Shown here piece by piece: positions 13,074-25,867 of a stretch of DNA of 64,000 bases. The position numbers were made by a program, and so were the translations under genes. Every line of letters begins with the position of its first letter. The first letter of the stretch is position 1. The stretch covers positions 567,334,406 to 567,398,405 of the forward strand of contig OY856410.1 in NCBI GenBank assembly GCA_963693085.1. Direction: 5' to 3'. The DNA comes from Alisma plantago-aquatica (taxonomy: Eukaryota > Streptophyta > Magnoliopsida > Alismatales > Alismataceae). The notes beneath the pieces were generated by a model. That model was not told the origin of the DNA, did no database searches, and worked only from the letters and a program-made list of their open reading frames with translations.

Positions 13074-13335
13074 ATAATTGTATCAGAGCCGCGTCAATTT
13101 CTTATGCTTTTGGGATTTAGTCGATATGATCAGATTTCTATTTTATCATCTATCTATTGAATAAATGATTTGAATACTTAAAATGATTAATGTGCATATA
13201 TGAGTAAATCCCCAGTATGATCTCAATATATATCTAATATGATATATATGCAATACATGTCACCTTGAAAATCATTTTTATGGTGGTTGGAAGTGTGGTT
13301 ATGGCCTATACCCTAGACCCTTTTGTGCTTGGTTG
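13074..13335 (+). other. Copia primer site and start of interior
   Basis: ATTGTATCAGAGCC at 13077-13090 is one base from the usual TGGTATCAGAGC primer site for initiator tRNA-Met. The following 240 bases resemble the minus-strand leader of the element at 18756-27985, for example GTGGTTATGGCC near 13290. The match stops near 13335, where the LINE begins. Confidence 0.7.
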
Positions 13336-13559
13336 GATGATTGCTTATTCATGTTTATATCTCAATTTCCATATCGAGCCTCTCTCTTCTTTCCATATGT
13401 TTTTTTATCAGTAAGCGTGGGACTCTTATATTCCATATCAATATGTACAAGTGTTCGAGCAAAAGATCAAATGAAATTCTATGCATTAAACAGAAATCTA
13501 TCTATGCAAAAGTTTACAGATCTTGTTGAATACTATTCCATACACATTTCATGGAAGGA

Positions 13560-14145
13560 GTAACATCATCAAAGATCATTCTATTTCTAATGTGCCATAT
13601 ATGGTGTAAGATAAGAATGCACAATATTTTCTACCAGTGATAGAAATCACTTCTTCCTTGCATTTGGGAATGACCAGCAATGAGGTCTATGCCATCTTCC
13701 AAATGTCATTTGAGAACCTGTAGTTCCATAGCACAGGAGTTAAGGTTTCAACCTACATCTTGCATAGGTTGCATCGAGATGCCAGATTGAAGCCCCATCA
13801 ATGTAACTTTTCTTCAGTGACCAGGCCGTCATAGAATACCTTCCAACAACCAACTTTTAATCTGGGTGGTGCCCTTATGCTCCACAACCACTTCACCCAG
13901 GTGATTTCAGGTGCTCTATGTCTACACAAGTGCCATGCACCCTTCAAAGTGAATATTTTCATGTCATGGAAGTAATAGACATCATCACAATCTGGGCTTG
14001 GTGAATCCCTACAATCGTTTACTAGTTCCTCATATCCTCTAACATTAGGGATATCCTAATATTCTTAAGAGATGATATTGCTAAGGGGAGCATTTGTATT
14101 GAGTTGAGATATGAGAATAAGAGCTCTATGATCGTGTATGTGTTG
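13560..14145 (-). pseudogene. LINE ORF2 3' part: zf-RVT domain
   Basis: The minus strand encodes WLWSIRAPPRLKVGCW, then DGLVTEEKL and a CNLCKM cysteine pair, followed by an IWK segment. This is the zf-RVT zinc-binding domain found near the C terminus of plant LINE ORF2 proteins. Stop codons interrupt it. It is collinear with ORF1 and the endonuclease but separated from them by the inverted segment. Confidence 0.75.
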
Positions 14146-14149
14146 AGAT

Positions 14150-15340
14150 AGGAAGCCTCCATTAAATCACGTGTCTTTCCATTGGTAGATGGTTTGTCCA
14201 TCTCCTATATTGAATTTACTAGAGAACAAACTCATACATGACTTCAAGAAACCAAATGTCAAGAAGAAATTATGTCTCAAGGCAGACCTAAGCAGGGCTT
14301 ATGACTCCATTGACAGAAATTATATTCTTCGAATAATGGAAGGCATGGGCTTCCCACAGTGCTGGCTACACTGGGTATATGAATGCATGAATATGGCATC
14401 ATTCGAGATTATTGTTAATGGTACTCCCTCTAAAATAATTCAGGATACTAGTGGAACTTGTCAAGGAGGCCCTCTCGCACCCTACCACTTTGCTATTGGG
14501 ATGCATGGTTTGACTACGATACTCAACAAAGCTATTGATAAATAAGAATTTACTCCCTTGCAATCAAATGAAGTTAAGGTTTCACACTTGATTTTTTCCA
14601 ATGTCTTACTCTTCTTTTCTAAAGCAAGTGATAAAGATGCAACATGTATCATGAGGTGTATGGAAATATTTGAGGATGTGTCTGGTCTTAGACTAAATCT
14701 TGAGAAGAGTCAGTTGTTTCTCAAACAAACATCATCGACACATCTTAGCTCTATTATGAGCATTGATGTAGAAGATTTTCAAGTTAGATACTTAGGTCTT
14801 CCTCTATTTGTTGGTCGACTTACCAAGTCCATGTGTGCTCCTCTTATAAACAAAATCAAGACTAAATTGGATTCTTGGAAAATGAGACTCCTCTCCATGG
14901 TTAGGAGGCTAGAGTTGATCATCTCAACCCTCTCAGTGTACCAGCTATTCTAGATTGGGGTGTTCCCTATTCTTGTATCCACAATGAATGAAATAGAAAA
15001 AATTATGCAGACACTTCTTCTGGGGTGACAATGATGATAGCAGGCATATCCACATGATTAACTTGGACACAATTTGTAAACAAAAAAAAGAGACTGGACT
15101 TGGCATCCGTAGGGTCAAAGACTGGAGCACAGCTGGGATGATGAGGTTACTTTGGGATATAGAAAATAAAAAGAACTCCCTCTAGATTAGGTGAATCCAC
15201 AACAAATACCTTAAGGAAGAAACACTCTAGTTGTGCCAAAACAAACCATCTCTGAGCTGGATGTGGAAATCCATCCTACGAACTAGAGATATCATCTTAT
15301 TGGATTGTGCTGATGAGAGTTGGAATAATTTCTCTCAATC
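14150..15340 (+). pseudogene. Inverted LINE RT palm and thumb segment
   Basis: Plus-strand frame 14189-14545 contains LCLKADLSRAYDSIDR (RT motif with the first catalytic Asp), VNGTPSKII and a TCQGGPLAPYHFAI segment (normally RQGDPLSP). Frame 14558-14953 continues with HLIFSNVLLFFSKA, where the FADD catalytic box has changed to FSNV, then RLNLEKSQLF and YLGLPLFVGRLT. Frames after 14953 drift into stops but keep thumb-like sequence up to about 15340. The matching upstream RT start is on the other strand just to the right. Loss of both Asp residues of FADD means the enzyme would be inactive even if rejoined. Confidence 0.82.
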
Positions 15341-16938
15341 AGTTAGACATTATTTTAGATATCACCTTGTATGCAAAGTTGCATAAAGATATAGGTCTCC
15401 AGTCATTAATCTTTAGAGGTTGTTTGATCTTTGGAATCAAGGCAATATATGTCTTATTTAGTTCTCAGAGCATCTTTCCCTTCAGGAAAAAAAATCTTTG
15501 ATTATTGTGTAGAAGTCATCTTTTATAATCCCCCAGGAGGTTATTAAAAAATGAACATTAATACCATCGATCCCAGGTGCCTTTTCATCATTGGAATTTT
15601 TAACCACATTGTAGATCTCTTCGTCTGTTACAAGAGAACATAGAGCTTGGACTTGTTGGTTATCGAGTTTAGGTAGATCTTCCCAGTTTTGGGCATTCAC
15701 ATTTGCTCTCCTTGTGTTGAAAACTTTCTTGTAGTGTTGGACAAAAGCATTCACAATGTCCTCATCATTCCTAAGAACATTGCATTCCAAATCAATGTGG
15801 TTGATCTAGTTTTTGTATCTCCTAGTCTTTAATGAGTCGTAGAAGAACCTGGTATTGGAATCTCCATTCTTGAGCCAGAATACTTCACTTCCACAGCTTC
15901 ATCTTTCTTTATTTTTGCAATTTCCCATAGCATATCATTTTTTGGATCATTGTCAGACAATTATTGGGCTTTTAATTCTTCCTTTACTTTATTATTGACT
16001 GATTCAGTCATATCCTGTATATTCTCCCAGTTCTAGGTTTGCAAGTGTCTTTTAGCAGTTTTGATTCTCTCACAGAGTCTATATAATGGAGTTCCCGATA
16101 CATGAGTCTTCCAAGCTTTGCTCATAGTGTCCTCGTACCTTGTCATAGCAGTCTAAGCATTGAAGTAGCATGTGGGATACTTGGTCTTCTTCTTCTTTTC
16201 ATCAAGGTGCAAAACTAATGCATAATGGTCACTATATATGGTTGGCATTATTTCCAACTATAGGTTGTTGTAGTAATTGTGAACCTGCATAGAACAGAAG
16301 GCATAGTCTATTTTACTCATCATATTATTCTTCCCAGATAGTTGGTTATTCCATGTAAAGAATGGTCCCTTGGCCTCTATCTCCATCAAATCATTACACT
16401 GAATAACATTATTAAAGTCATCCACAGATTTATTTGAAGGAGCACTCCTTCCTCTTCTCTCCTGAACCTTCCTAATAACATCGAAGTCACCAATGACTAT
16501 CCATGGAGCTTGTAGGTTGGATTTGATAGTACTAAGGTCCCTCCACAAGGCCTCTCTCTTTGCATCGTCATTCTCGACATATATTGCAGAGATCTCCAGT
16601 TTCCTTTTATCCATTGTGAGTTTGAAGTGAACAAGTTGTCTAGTTTGTTTCAAAATCATGATGTTATAGTCATCTTTATCCCATAACACTAGGATTCTAA
16701 CTTTGTTGCATACTTGTGAATTGTCAATCCATTGAGCACCTAGCCAAGTGCGTCTCATGGACCTGACAATCTTGCTACTTTTAATTTTGACTTCCATTAG
16801 GATGGAAATGTCTGACTTTACCCTCCTTAATTCTGCTCGGACCACATCTTGCTCATCCAAGAAAGACAAGCCTCTAATGTTCCAAGTGGTAATGGTTGGT
16901 GACTCAACTATTGACACTTCCAGTTGGCTTGCCTCCAA
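15340..16938 (-). pseudogene. LINE ORF2 5' part: endonuclease and RT start
   Basis: Minus-strand 16938-16258 starts with TITTWNIRGLS and has SILMEVKIK, APWIVIGDFDVI and KIDYAFCS, the order of the apurinic-type endonuclease (EEP family) of plant LINEs; the final SDH motif follows in another frame near 16235. Frame 15790-15482 holds the pre-RT segment with NDEKAPGIDGINVHF, and just beyond it come ALIPKIKQ and WRPISLCNFAYKVISKIM, the first RT motifs. The gene then stops abruptly at about 15340, where the strand flips. Confidence 0.82.
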
Positions 16939-17026
16939 CTACAACATCAATAGTTTGGTCCTGGTCTTCTAAAGTGTGGAATATATTGTTGTTGTCTCCT
17001 TCATTTTCCCTTGATCAAGGAACACT

Positions 17027-18033
17027 CTAGCTTCTGGTAACTCTACATCTCCTTTGTCTAGATGTTTTTTCTTGTTTCTCAAACCCATCTTGGTCAACTT
17101 CTTTTCCCTTCTCCAGGGTTGTTTGTTGCTTCTCTATGTTCTTTTTGGCATTTTGACAAACAGACTGAGTCATGTCTTTCTTTTTTGTCTTCTCCACATG
17201 CTCATTATCGCCAGCTAATGGTTTTGAGCAGAGAGCCTTATCGTGCCCAAAACTACCACAATGCGGACACTTTGCCAGTACCCACTTATATTCAATCTTC
17301 ACCTTGTAGTTGTTCCATTTATCAGTTCGTATCTTGACAAAGGTTGGGAAGGTTAACTTCAATTCCATGAGCACATTGATTCTCACATTGTCAATTCCCT
17401 AATGTGCTTCAGTTTTCCTATCTCTGAATTGGGGCTTGCCTAGGAATGTGGTGATCTTGGCAAGCATGATGTCACTCCATAGCTCGAACGAGAGATTTAA
17501 AATCTTCATCCAAAATGGGACCGAGGACAAATTCTCCTGCTCCAATGGTTCACCCTTTTCCCACTTTTTCAAGATCATCAGTTTTCCTTTGATGAGCCAC
17601 GAGCCTCCCTCTAAGGCATTGGTGAGGTCACCCCCCTCTTTGAACTTGACGATGAAGCTCCCACTTGCCCTCCCCATGACCTCCATTACACCTGTCGGCT
17701 TCCACAACTCCAACATATGTTCTTGGAGGGTGGGTATGTGTGATCTAAACCTGATGATGTAGCCAACAACCATATTCTTCAATAGGGCTGTGCTCTCATA
17801 ACCTCATCTTGAGGGATGATGATGATGTCTTCCTCCAGGGTGATCTGAGTATCAGATAGATGGGTGTCTATATATCCGACTGGATTTTTGAAAATAGCCA
17901 TCCAATCCTTTAATTGAGACACAACTCTAATGTCGTCGATGTTTGGTTGTCTCTGTGGAACTTGTCTTCATCCTCCTTGTGGTTTTAGTCGATGGGGAGC
18001 GTCACCTGCCGCACCACCACTATGCACAACCAT
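17027..18033 (-). pseudogene. LINE ORF1: DUF4283-type with CCHC knuckle
   Basis: The probable ATG is at 18033-18031. Frame 17782-17399 shows the DUF4283-like core (GRASGSFIVKFKEGGDL, GGSWLIKGKLMIL). Frame 17386-17027 has an intact zinc knuckle, CPHCGSFGHDKALC (CX2CX4HX4C), followed by a Lys-rich tail. ORF1 proteins of this kind bind the LINE RNA. At least two frame breaks or stops split the gene. Confidence 0.78.
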
Positions 18034-18050
18034 CCTCTTTCAAGTTAAAT

Positions 18051-18755
18051 TTTGTCTTAAAGAAAATGATGATGAAGGATTATGGTTTCTAAGTCAATAA
18101 GCATGCATATGTTGAATTAGGGTTATGATTTCAATGTGTATACATTATTGTGTTAATGCACATAATATGATCTACATGTTCATAATAAACTAAATATGTA
18201 GGGTATGGATAAGAGTTCAATTTCTTAATATAATATGGGTATCATGATAAAGATTTAACATAAAATATTTTAATTAGGGTTCAAAACCTAGTATACTTTG
18301 ACCTTATGATTTTGAATTGCATAATTAAATATAATTTCTCTTAGTGGCATAAGATGCTTAAATTGATAATTAGGGTTTCACCTAATGTCAAGTTAGGTTT
18401 TGTAAACCTCATGACACATGATATATGGTAATATTAGGATTTTGAGCCTAATCTTAATATAAAACACCAAGATAGCCCTAGACTCTAATCTAAGTCATGA
18501 TAGGTCTAATAGAATGATCTAAATGCATGGCTACACTTTAGGGTTGTGAGTACTTTCAAATCATGGTGATTACTTAGCTGTAATTTGATTATTTGATTTC
18601 ATAAAGTGTTTCAAGTATGAATACATGGATTTGCATGATTATATAATGAGGTACGTGGCTAACTTGTGAATGATCACATTAATGACTGCTAATGTTTTGC
18701 TGAATGATTTTTGAAGTATTTTTTCAAGGGAATAAAAATTTTGATGCTTTTTACA
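18051..18755. other. AT-rich stretch, no gene seen
   Basis: Long AT-rich sequence with phrases such as TTAGGGTTT and no coding frame of note. It lies between the LINE 5' end and the broken edge of a copia LTR. It could be interior sequence of the plus-strand copia element whose LTR is at 11134, but I could not align it to anything here. Confidence 0.45.
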
Positions 18756-20680
18756 TCACAGTAGTAGCACTTGAACAACCGTCTTCAGCGCCCTCCTGGT
18801 GAAACACCACAGATAGGGGTTGACGATGTCGTCTAAGTGGTAGACAATGGCCTCCTGCCTCTGGAGTAGTCCACGCTACCACCAGGAACTCCACGTTGCA
18901 CTACCAGAGCCAACAAGAAGGAATTGTCCTCTTTTGTCAGCATACTAGTCGCTGACACACTCTCCCTCAACTGATCTCAGTTGTTCTCTCCCTTGCTATC
19001 CCTCCCTTTAACAGGTAGGGCATGCTCAGGCTCTCTATTAATTACCACAAATAGAGAGGAAAACAATTGTCAGGGCCACTATTCCCAATTGTGTGTATTG
19101 GGAAGCCCCCACTACCCCTCTATTTATAGTAGAGGCCAAGGTCATGGTTCCCAATCGGTGTGAGAGTAAAGGGTTTCAAATCATAAATCTTCTAGAACTT
19201 TCACAACATGAAATGGTCATTTTGCACACCCAAACAATCATCTTGTGAGAGAGATGGTTGTCTCTCTTAGCAAAACAGTCATTTCACAAGTATCTTGTTA
19301 TAAATCAAATTGGTATTTGATGCCTAATTAATGCTAAATATGACATAAACATCAATCCTTATTCCAATCAAATTGGCAATTGAATCGGGTGACCTGGGAA
19401 ATGAACCAGTCATCTCACATTGTGAAACTACCATTTCACATTATGAGATGGTCGTTTCACATTATGAGATGGTCATTTCACCTATCCAGTTCAAGCAAAG
19501 TTCAACCAATATTGATTCCAATTGACCAGACACTCCAACCAGTTGGTTCAACTCTTTAACCTGTCAGTTGGGAGTCTAATCTGTCAATTTTGAACCTTAT
19601 CTATTTAATTGAATACCTAAACACCTTTAGTATTCAATCCAAACATCATTCGTGAATAAATTCCTTTAATCTAAGTGTATCCTATGTATGTGACCCTAAA
19701 GGTCTAGAAATATGTTGGCAGTGAATGTTCATAACAAACTTATGACACCACAAACAAAGAGCTGAGCCTAGTCACACATCATTACTACCAAACTAATTTA
19801 GAAAGTTGAAGAACCACTTCAACCTACAATCCATGGTAAGTGTTATAGTGATCGTATAGTTCTGTTGTCTCTTATATCCGAATTGAACTCGAGGCATGGA
19901 ATCATCATCCTCTCAATGTTCAATCCATGTTCCTTGAACTAAAGAAGACTATCTGAGATGCATGAGAGCTCACATATCACATATTGAGTCACATTAGTAT
20001 GGCCATACATTTCTCAGTCTCCCTTATCAAGAGGCCATAGATATCAAACTCTTGTAGGAGGGAAAAATTCCATCCGCATCACTCATACTCAATCCCCATG
20101 TGTCACAACTACCCAATCATCACCTTTATGACAATCCATATTCAGGTTTATGTTTAATGATGTCAAAGTATATCAAATGACATGTGATGAATGTAGTGAC
20201 TTCAGGTCTAAGAACCACAATCACCACTATCACTATGAGAGATGATTCCGACTACCATTCCATGGTCTCCATATATCACTCACATGGTGGGTCTGTATAA
20301 TACACTATTCTCTAATATGTACCTATGTGCTTGACTTGATGCCCCATATCATGACTAATGAGACTTTATCATCAATCAACACACACTATAGTCTTATGTA
20401 TTATTGTTGTCCATTTTGCTTCCAAAATAATATCCGACTAGGGACATAACAAGAAGGTATGTACTCTTAAATTCCGTATGATCTCATTGTTCAAGTCATG
20501 TACTTGAAGACATACATCATTGAGTAACATCATTCTTATGAAATCTACTTACGTTTGTATCATCATCTCATGATTGAGACAAACATAATAAATATAATTG
20601 CCTTCATTATTATCAAATCGGGTATTTAATGTCACATCCCAATCATCATATGATTGGCTCTCTAGGCATACATACCAATA
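18756..20680 (-). mobile_element. 3' LTR (outer end missing)
   Basis: Aligns with 25868-27985 from about 18756, where text equivalent to position about 26060 of the partner begins, through to the CATACATACCAATA end at 20680. The first two LTR bases have become TA instead of TG. A minus-strand TATAAATA lies at 19121-19128. Degenerate copies of a phrase like ATGAGATGGTCATTTCAC recur between about 19200 and 19490. Confidence 0.85.
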
Positions 20681-20694
20681 GACTCCCACTTGCA
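20681..20694 (-). other. Polypurine tract of the copia element
   Basis: On the minus strand this reads AAGTGGGAGTC, preceded by CTCTAAGTGC, the usual copia motif directly before the 3' LTR where plus-strand synthesis starts. Confidence 0.8.
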
Positions 20695-20839
20695 CTTAGA
20701 GCCATCACCCATGAATTTTATTCCAAGTGATTTCAACGTGTCCACCATGTTTCTTCTGCATAAGCATTTTGTAGTGGGTTAGCAACGTTTACTTCCAGTC
20801 AATAGTTTGCAAGTTTCACATCTCCTCTCTATGTGACTT

Positions 20840-22260
20840 TTCATATGAGATGGAAGTGTTGTAGTATGCTATATGCGATTCCTAGCCTAACCAGTAGCTC
20901 AATTATTGTCGCAATACTTTTATCATGTCATCAAATGATTTGGAACCTTGGACAAGTGAACCGATATGAGCTTCCTGGTCCATACAATATCCTTTTTTGT
21001 TGTCATAACGCAAAGATACTCGACTTCTATTGTAGATATAAACAATTTTCTCTTACTTAGAACCCTTTCCATCTTATAGTTCTTATTTTAAGGTCAAACA
21101 AAATTTAGATTGTGATCATTTAATTATCAGTTTGGAAGCTTGCATCGGTGTAACCCTTTACACCCAACTCTTCCTTATTACCATAACCAAGGGACAAATT
21201 CTTTTTAGTGCTTCACAAGAACCTAAGGATGTTCTTTATGGTAGTATAGTGACTCTCATTGGCATATGACATATACACTCTCATCATGTCTAATAAACAT
21301 GAGATTACTAGATGGGTGTATATAGCATCCTCTCTTCATGTTCTTTACATATGAGATGATTGGATATCCTCTCATCATGTCCAATACATACAAGATAATA
21401 GGATAAGTACATAACATTGCATTCAAGATAGAACCCACTATGGATGCATATGGAATCTATCTATGTGTACATGTTCTTCATAAGAACTGGGACACTAGTC
21501 TCTTGGGAGACTATCTCCATGGAACATGGACAAGTTTTCTCACATTCAATCTTGCATGTTGAACCCCTTCAACATCTTTCCAATGTATGTGCTCTTACTT
21601 AGGTTGAGAAGATTTCCATATCTATCTCTATAGAACTCAATTCCTATCACATAGGATGCTTCACCTAAACCCTTTAAAGAAGGTACTTTCCTTGCCAAGT
21701 TTTAACATTTGCAGGATAAGGATGTTATTCCCCATTATTATGTGGAATATAAATATGCTCCCACTAAGTCTTTTGTAATCACAGATTCCATCTTTATTCT
21801 GACTCAAGTCAAACCCTTTGACTGTCTTGTCAAATACAAGATTCTAGCTCTGAGATGCTTTCTTTGATCGACAAATTGACCTTTGTAGCTTATAGACTTT
21901 ATTTGCATTATTGGACTTATAAAACCTTTAGTGAGTGTCACGTACACATCCTTATTAAAATTCCAATTGAGGAATGCAGTTTTAACATCCATATCCCAAA
22001 TCTCATTAGTCATATCAAGCTATAACAACAAGCATGATCCTGATGCATTTAACCATGGTAACTGGTTATGCTGGCCTCCTCTCAAAGACCTAAATGTACC
22101 CTTTGGGTTTTACCCCTTCAGGTGGATCCACCAAGGTTATACCTTGTTGGTTTACATGAAGTAATCTTGGATCTCATGGCCTCAAGCCATTTCTCATATT
22201 TTGGTCCCTCAATAGCTTCTAGTCTATTGACTCATCATCTATGATCAACTCATCGCCCTT
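20840..22260 (-). pseudogene. Copia reverse transcriptase and RNase H remnant
   Basis: Minus-strand 22013-21804 contains EIWDMDVKTAFLNWNF and KGFISP, the first conserved block of copia RT, where the catalytic Asp of DVKTAFLN is kept. Near 21050-20900 the minus strand shows STIEVEYLCV followed by Lys- and Trp-containing text, matching the C-terminal block of copia RNase H. In between the frame is repeatedly broken, and the YVDDM box could not be found intact. It would copy element RNA into DNA if functional; it clearly is not. Confidence 0.75.
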
Positions 22261-22269
22261 TCACAGTTA

Positions 22270-23560
22270 TAAGATAGCATAATCTTTAAACTCAAGGCAT
22301 GTTCTACTAGAACTATGAGGTTTTGTGTTACATTCTCTATGTTCATATTATACCTCTATAGGTTCAATGTTTTCTTGCTTGTCTTTAACATTTTAAGTTC
22401 TTCTTTTACTCCCACTGATTTCTTTGGAACTAAGTTCCCTTTAGGAATTCAGCCATCCTGGCTACAAACAATTTGTTGTCGAACTGGAATATAAGTAGTA
22501 TTCAACAAAATAACATTCACATGATTTGTGGAAAAAGCCTTTAAGAAACTATTTTCTTATATAAACTTTCATCCCTAATCACAATAAAAGACATACCGAG
22601 ACACTTTCCATGCCATATCTCATATGATGTCTTTTGAACCATTTTAGACGGTACATTATTTTAGTGTAAAGCATGTGCCAAAATGGAATTGGAAGATTAG
22701 CTAGATTTATTGATAATCACACCATGTCCAACAAGATGTTATTCCTTCTTTCTGATACATCATTATGTTTCAGATGTAGTTCACTGTGATACACTATCAA
22801 CATCTCTTCATAATGTCCTCAAACTCTTGGTTTAAAATATATCAACACCGATCACATCAAAGTGTCTCAATACCTTTGCCAAGTTACTTACATACTTCAT
22901 TCATGATCTCCTTGAACACTTCAATAGATTCATACTTGTACTTCATAAAATACAAATTTCCATATCTACTGATAGATTCAATATATATAATGAGGTATTT
23001 GTAACCACCTATAGAATTTATTCTAAAAGGTCTATATACATCAATATATATGAGCCCTAATCAAATAGTCTCTCTCCCACTACATCTAGTGAAGATGATT
23101 TTGTCATATTGCAAAATAAATAAGACTTGCATGTCTTTATCCGTTCAATAACCAAAAGAGTCTATACAACCATCATATGGATTCTAGAAATAGATTTCTC
23201 ATTTATGTGCTCTAGATGACAATGGCTCATTTTTTGAGTCATCAAGTTATTCAATACATAAGTGTCACACATATATTTGTCTTTAGAACTATCAAGTATA
23301 GTTTTTAAGACATAGGGCATTGCCATGAAATATCATATCTTTCAATATGAAATAGAATGTCCTTGTCACACAAGACATATAATGTTTTCATCAATGGAAG
23401 GTACATAATAGTAATTCACTAATTCTATTACGTGTCGATGAATGACAAATTCTAATTGTAGTGGCAGCAACCATTGCTCCTTATAGTTCTATCTTATTTC
23501 TCCTCAGGTCCTGAAGTAGCAATCTCTATCTCCTTCTTCCTGAGATTTATATAAAGAGGA
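22270..23560 (-). pseudogene. Copia integrase remnant
   Basis: Between about 23050 and 22600 the minus strand encodes IGGYKYLIIYIE, SRYGNLYFMKYK and ESIEVFKEIMNEV, which is the catalytic-core region of copia integrase, and then a decayed SERRNNILLD segment. Catalytic residues cannot be checked because of frame breaks. The plus-strand scrap at 27986-28741 is a second copy of this same region. Confidence 0.72.
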
Positions 23561-23599
23561 TAGTTCCTTTCCAATGTCCAAATAGGTGACAAAGGTGTC

Positions 23600-24260
23600 A
23601 TTTTCCTTTCTTAATTATTTAAGTGAAAAGGACATATTCCTTTTTACACTTGCCCTTCTCCATAAATTGTTTGTAGAAGACTTGGTCTTCATCTTAGCCT
23701 CATAAATCTTCTTGGTTGTGCCTTTTCCTTCGGACTCACTTCCACTGATCACTATCACAGATTTTTCCTTCTTCATTCTTGCTTTGACATCAACATGCCA
23801 TGCAATGCAAACAAATGTTTGGCCATATTATTCAAGTGAGAGCACTTGATAAATTGGCTATATGATTCAAGTAACACTTGTAGAATCATATCCATGGTCA
23901 ACTCTTGACCTAAAAGAAATCCCAGTAACTCCACAAGCCCAATCATATTGATCATATGGGGATCTACTGGATTTCTTTATGTCATATTAGCACTCACATA
24001 ATGCTTTTAATACATCATACTTTCTTTATTTTCATGATTCTTAAGATGTGTTACCATCTCAAGAATTTCCATGTCTTCATGTTGTTCATGCAACTCATAG
24101 TTCATACAACATAGCATAAGATATTCAATATCTATGGCATCATTGGCATGCTTCCAGTAAGCATCCATTTAATCCTTAGGCGCCTTTCGAGTGAGTTCCT
24201 CTGGCTCTGATCTTTCAAGGACATAGAGATTTCACTCATTTATGAGAACACTTCTAAAAT
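23600..24260 (-). pseudogene. Copia gag (UBN2-type) remnant
   Basis: Minus-strand 24170-23773 shows ELHEQHEDMEILEMV, HLKNHEN, then INMIGLVELLGFLLGQEL, DMILQVLLESYSQFI and LHGML. This order is diagnostic for the UBN2/retrotran_gag_2 family of copia Gag. Stops split it. The zinc-knuckle part that should follow near 23600-23700 is not readable. Confidence 0.8.
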
Positions 24261-25569
24261 TCCTAAACTAGATATGGAAGTAAATCCCGTTTCATTTGTC
24301 CTTCTCAAGGATATATCACATTGATAATGTATTTGTGTTTTCCATTACATTATACAAAAGAAATTTTGCAACTTTTGAAAACAATTTTTATTTGTTTAAT
24401 TTGATAAGTTTGATGATATTAATTAGGTTTTTACTTAACTATCACTGCCACTATTTTGTTCAAATTTATAACCCTTAGGTTTAATTTCAAAAGATTGCAA
24501 TGTACAATCTTCTAGTGAGACAAGATCCAAAACAATTAAGTCAATACCCAACCAACGCTGGTGCTCATGACAAATTATTAAGTTAGGCAATATTTTCTAA
24601 TTGCATCATATGCAATTCTTGGATAGATGATATGTGCAACTCCTTCCCATGGTCATCTATATGACTTTGGGATTATATTCTCTAAGAATCACCATTTAAG
24701 CCTAACCCAAGAGCTGACATGATAATAATACACCCTGCTTGGTGGGCCCACATTACTACTATCACACTTCCACAAGATAGACGACGCACCTCCCTTGGGG
24801 AACCCATGCGTGGTCAATCAAACTTTTCATGTGTGTCTCTTTTGGAAAGCATCTAAGACTTAATATTTGATTGAGGGATTTTATATATAAGTACATATAC
24901 ACATCCTATCACCACATACTTAATATGTATCATATACATGCTACAACCACAAATAAGAATGTGAAATAATAAAACACACAAGCGATGGTTATGGCCATAC
25001 TACTATAATTAGTTGGAGCAGTAAGGAATTACTACCACCTAGGGTTCACATCATATGAAACATGTTGTTGGTGAATATATATGCTTTAACCAATCTAGGT
25101 TGATCGGTTCAACTCTTGAATCGGTTGGCTTGCCTCCTGGTCACTCGATTAGGGTCTTAAAATGGTCATCTAGTTCTCAAGTCCAAGCAGCGTTTGGACA
25201 CCTCCAACCGATTAACTGGGCCACCAGTCGATCAGTTTGTCCTCCTGTTGTCTGGACTTCTCAATCCTATAGTCGATTAGGTTGTCTCACTAGCCGGTTG
25301 TTTTACCTTCATACAGATTTCCATCTCACGTTGAAACATAAATTAAAACTATCCTATTTCCTATTACATTGTAAAAGTGAAACCTCAAGTTACATTTGAG
25401 GGAAATAGGAATAAGAGAATTGATTTACATTTGGAACAAAGAGAGATGCTTGGTAAACAAACCAAGTAACAACAAGAATAAAAAACCACAACCATGCACA
25501 CATAGATCTAGGATTATTGGCCATAACCATGCTTCACATCCATCATGAAAATTTAGGGTGATGTGTGTG

Positions 25570-25618
<49 letters not shown>

Positions 25619-25850
25619 CATATGTGTGTATATATTTCTATATATATGTATATATATATATGTATATACATATATACACACACATATATATACATATATA
25701 TGTATACGTATATGCATTAGTTTGTGGAGCGTATGTGGAATTTAATCATATATACACATTCACCATTTTACTATTCACATAGTATGCAATAAAAGAATGA
25801 AAACTAAATAAAATCATATCAATTTAAATCCCATATACACTTTAAATTGG
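24261..25850 (-). other. Leader region between copia primer site and gag
   Basis: No gene seen. The stretch holds a large dinucleotide microsatellite and, at 25090-25310, a cluster of phrases built on TCGGTT/AACCGA and CGATTA (for example GATCGGTTCAACTC), another short-phrase array of the kind found in the LTRs around it. Confidence 0.55.
25571..25715. repeat. (TA)n/(TATG)n compound microsatellite
   Basis: A pure TA run of about 40 bases is followed by TATG, TATAC and CACA variants to about 25715. Tyr-Ile frames across it are artefacts. Confidence 0.95.
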
Positions 25851-25853
25851 TGT

Positions 25854-25866
25854 GGCTCTGATACCA
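25854..25866 (-). other. Initiator tRNA-Met primer binding site
   Basis: The minus strand reads TGGTATCAGAGCC one base inside the 5' LTR, the standard copia primer site. Confidence 0.92.
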
Positions 25867-25867
25867 C

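Larger units (their letters stand above)
13340..18050 (-). mobile_element. LINE with an internal inversion
   Basis: On the minus strand this has ORF1 (18033-17027), endonuclease and RT start (16938-15340), and zf-RVT (14145-13560). The part that should link them, RT motifs from the active-site region through the thumb, lies on the plus strand at about 14150-15340. The order of parts fits a clean inversion of about 1.2 kb inside ORF2. Both ends are approximate: I saw no clear poly(A) tail or target duplication. Several stops and frameshifts show it is dead. Confidence 0.8.

Noticed and set aside
25558..25782. Tyr/Ile-rich open frames
   Set aside because: They are translations of a dinucleotide microsatellite.
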